A DNA stretch of 5,514 bases from Rhodospirillales bacterium (lineage in GTDB: Bacteria > Pseudomonadota > Alphaproteobacteria > Rhodospirillales > Defluviicoccaceae), in contig JAUXFS010000163.1 of assembly GCA_030622775.1 (NCBI GenBank), positions 1-5,514 of the forward strand, given 5' to 3'. Below are positions 5,482 through 5,514 of this stretch, one piece after another. The notes beneath the pieces were generated by a model, which was not told the DNA's origin, searched no databases, and saw nothing but the letters and a program-made list of their open reading frames with translations. The translations under genes and the position numbers were made by a program. Position 1 is the stretch's first letter. Each line of letters starts with the position of its first letter.

Positions 5482-5513
5482 AAGTCGGAGGCCAAGCGGT
5501 CTTAGGAAGACAA
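5482..5513. other. Residual BGI/MGI sequencing adapter (not genomic)
   Basis: These 32 bases, starting AAGTCGGAGG and ending GAAGACAA, agree with the BGISEQ/MGI read-1 adapter as I remember it, base for base. The SerA protein alignment breaks exactly here, after EKVALQ, where the family normally continues with a sequence like VAEQM. Position 5514 would then be the first base of the adapter's barcode. The artefact marks the right end of the contig and supplies the false serA stop codon. Confidence 0.93.
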
Positions 5514-5514
5514 G

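Noticed and set aside
5482..5505. Stop codon of serA implying a short-form enzyme without the ACT domain
   Set aside because: The last seven codons and the stop come from adapter sequence, so the truncation is an artefact.
1..5514. CRISPR array, tRNA or rRNA genes
   Set aside because: No regularly spaced repeats and no recognisable tRNA or rRNA sequence were seen on either strand.

Overview
The window reads as a contig from a high-GC alphaproteobacterium, most likely in or near the Rhodospirillales. The support for this is threefold: the alphaproteobacterial form of SerC, a short structured leader directly before serC, and a large XRE/ScfR-type regulator. The placement is inferred from gene families and not from a marker gene. 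Both ends look like contig ends. The left edge cuts an unrecognised reading frame. The last 33 bases are not genomic: positions 5482-5513 match the BGI/MGI sequencing adapter as I remember it, and they give serA a false stop codon.

Layout. Positions 2-91 hold the tail of an unknown gene. Positions 288-876 hold a BrnT/BrnA-type toxin-antitoxin pair on the + strand, with two adjacent inverted repeats packed between a -35 box and the toxin start codon. Positions 1070-2653 hold, on the - strand and converging on brnTA, a 527-residue regulator of the short-chain fatty acyl-CoA regulator (ScfR) type; it carries a degenerate histidine-kinase-like segment in its middle. Positions 2654-3387 have no long gene but are structured: repeated TTGACA boxes with palindromes, a 28-codon membrane-peptide gene with a perfect ribosome binding site (2868-2954), GC hairpins followed by a T run, a perfect 12-bp hairpin, and then a strong promoter and leader RNA for serC. 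Positions 3388-4560 hold serC, and 4603 onward holds serA, which is cut off.

How the parts work together. serC and serA form one transcription unit for the phosphorylated pathway of serine synthesis: SerA oxidises 3-phosphoglycerate and SerC transaminates the product. The unit probably starts near 3335, so its leader is only about 50 nt and consists almost entirely of the serC-leader fold, which encloses the ribosome binding site. The ScfR-type regulator is divergent from the small membrane-peptide gene, so that gene is its closest possible target besides itself. brnTA is a self-contained accessory module, probably autoregulated.

Most worth following up: the unannotated 28-residue membrane peptide, the operator architecture of brnTA, the pseudo-kinase segment of the regulator, and the adapter artefact, which should be removed before anyone reports a 'short SerA'.
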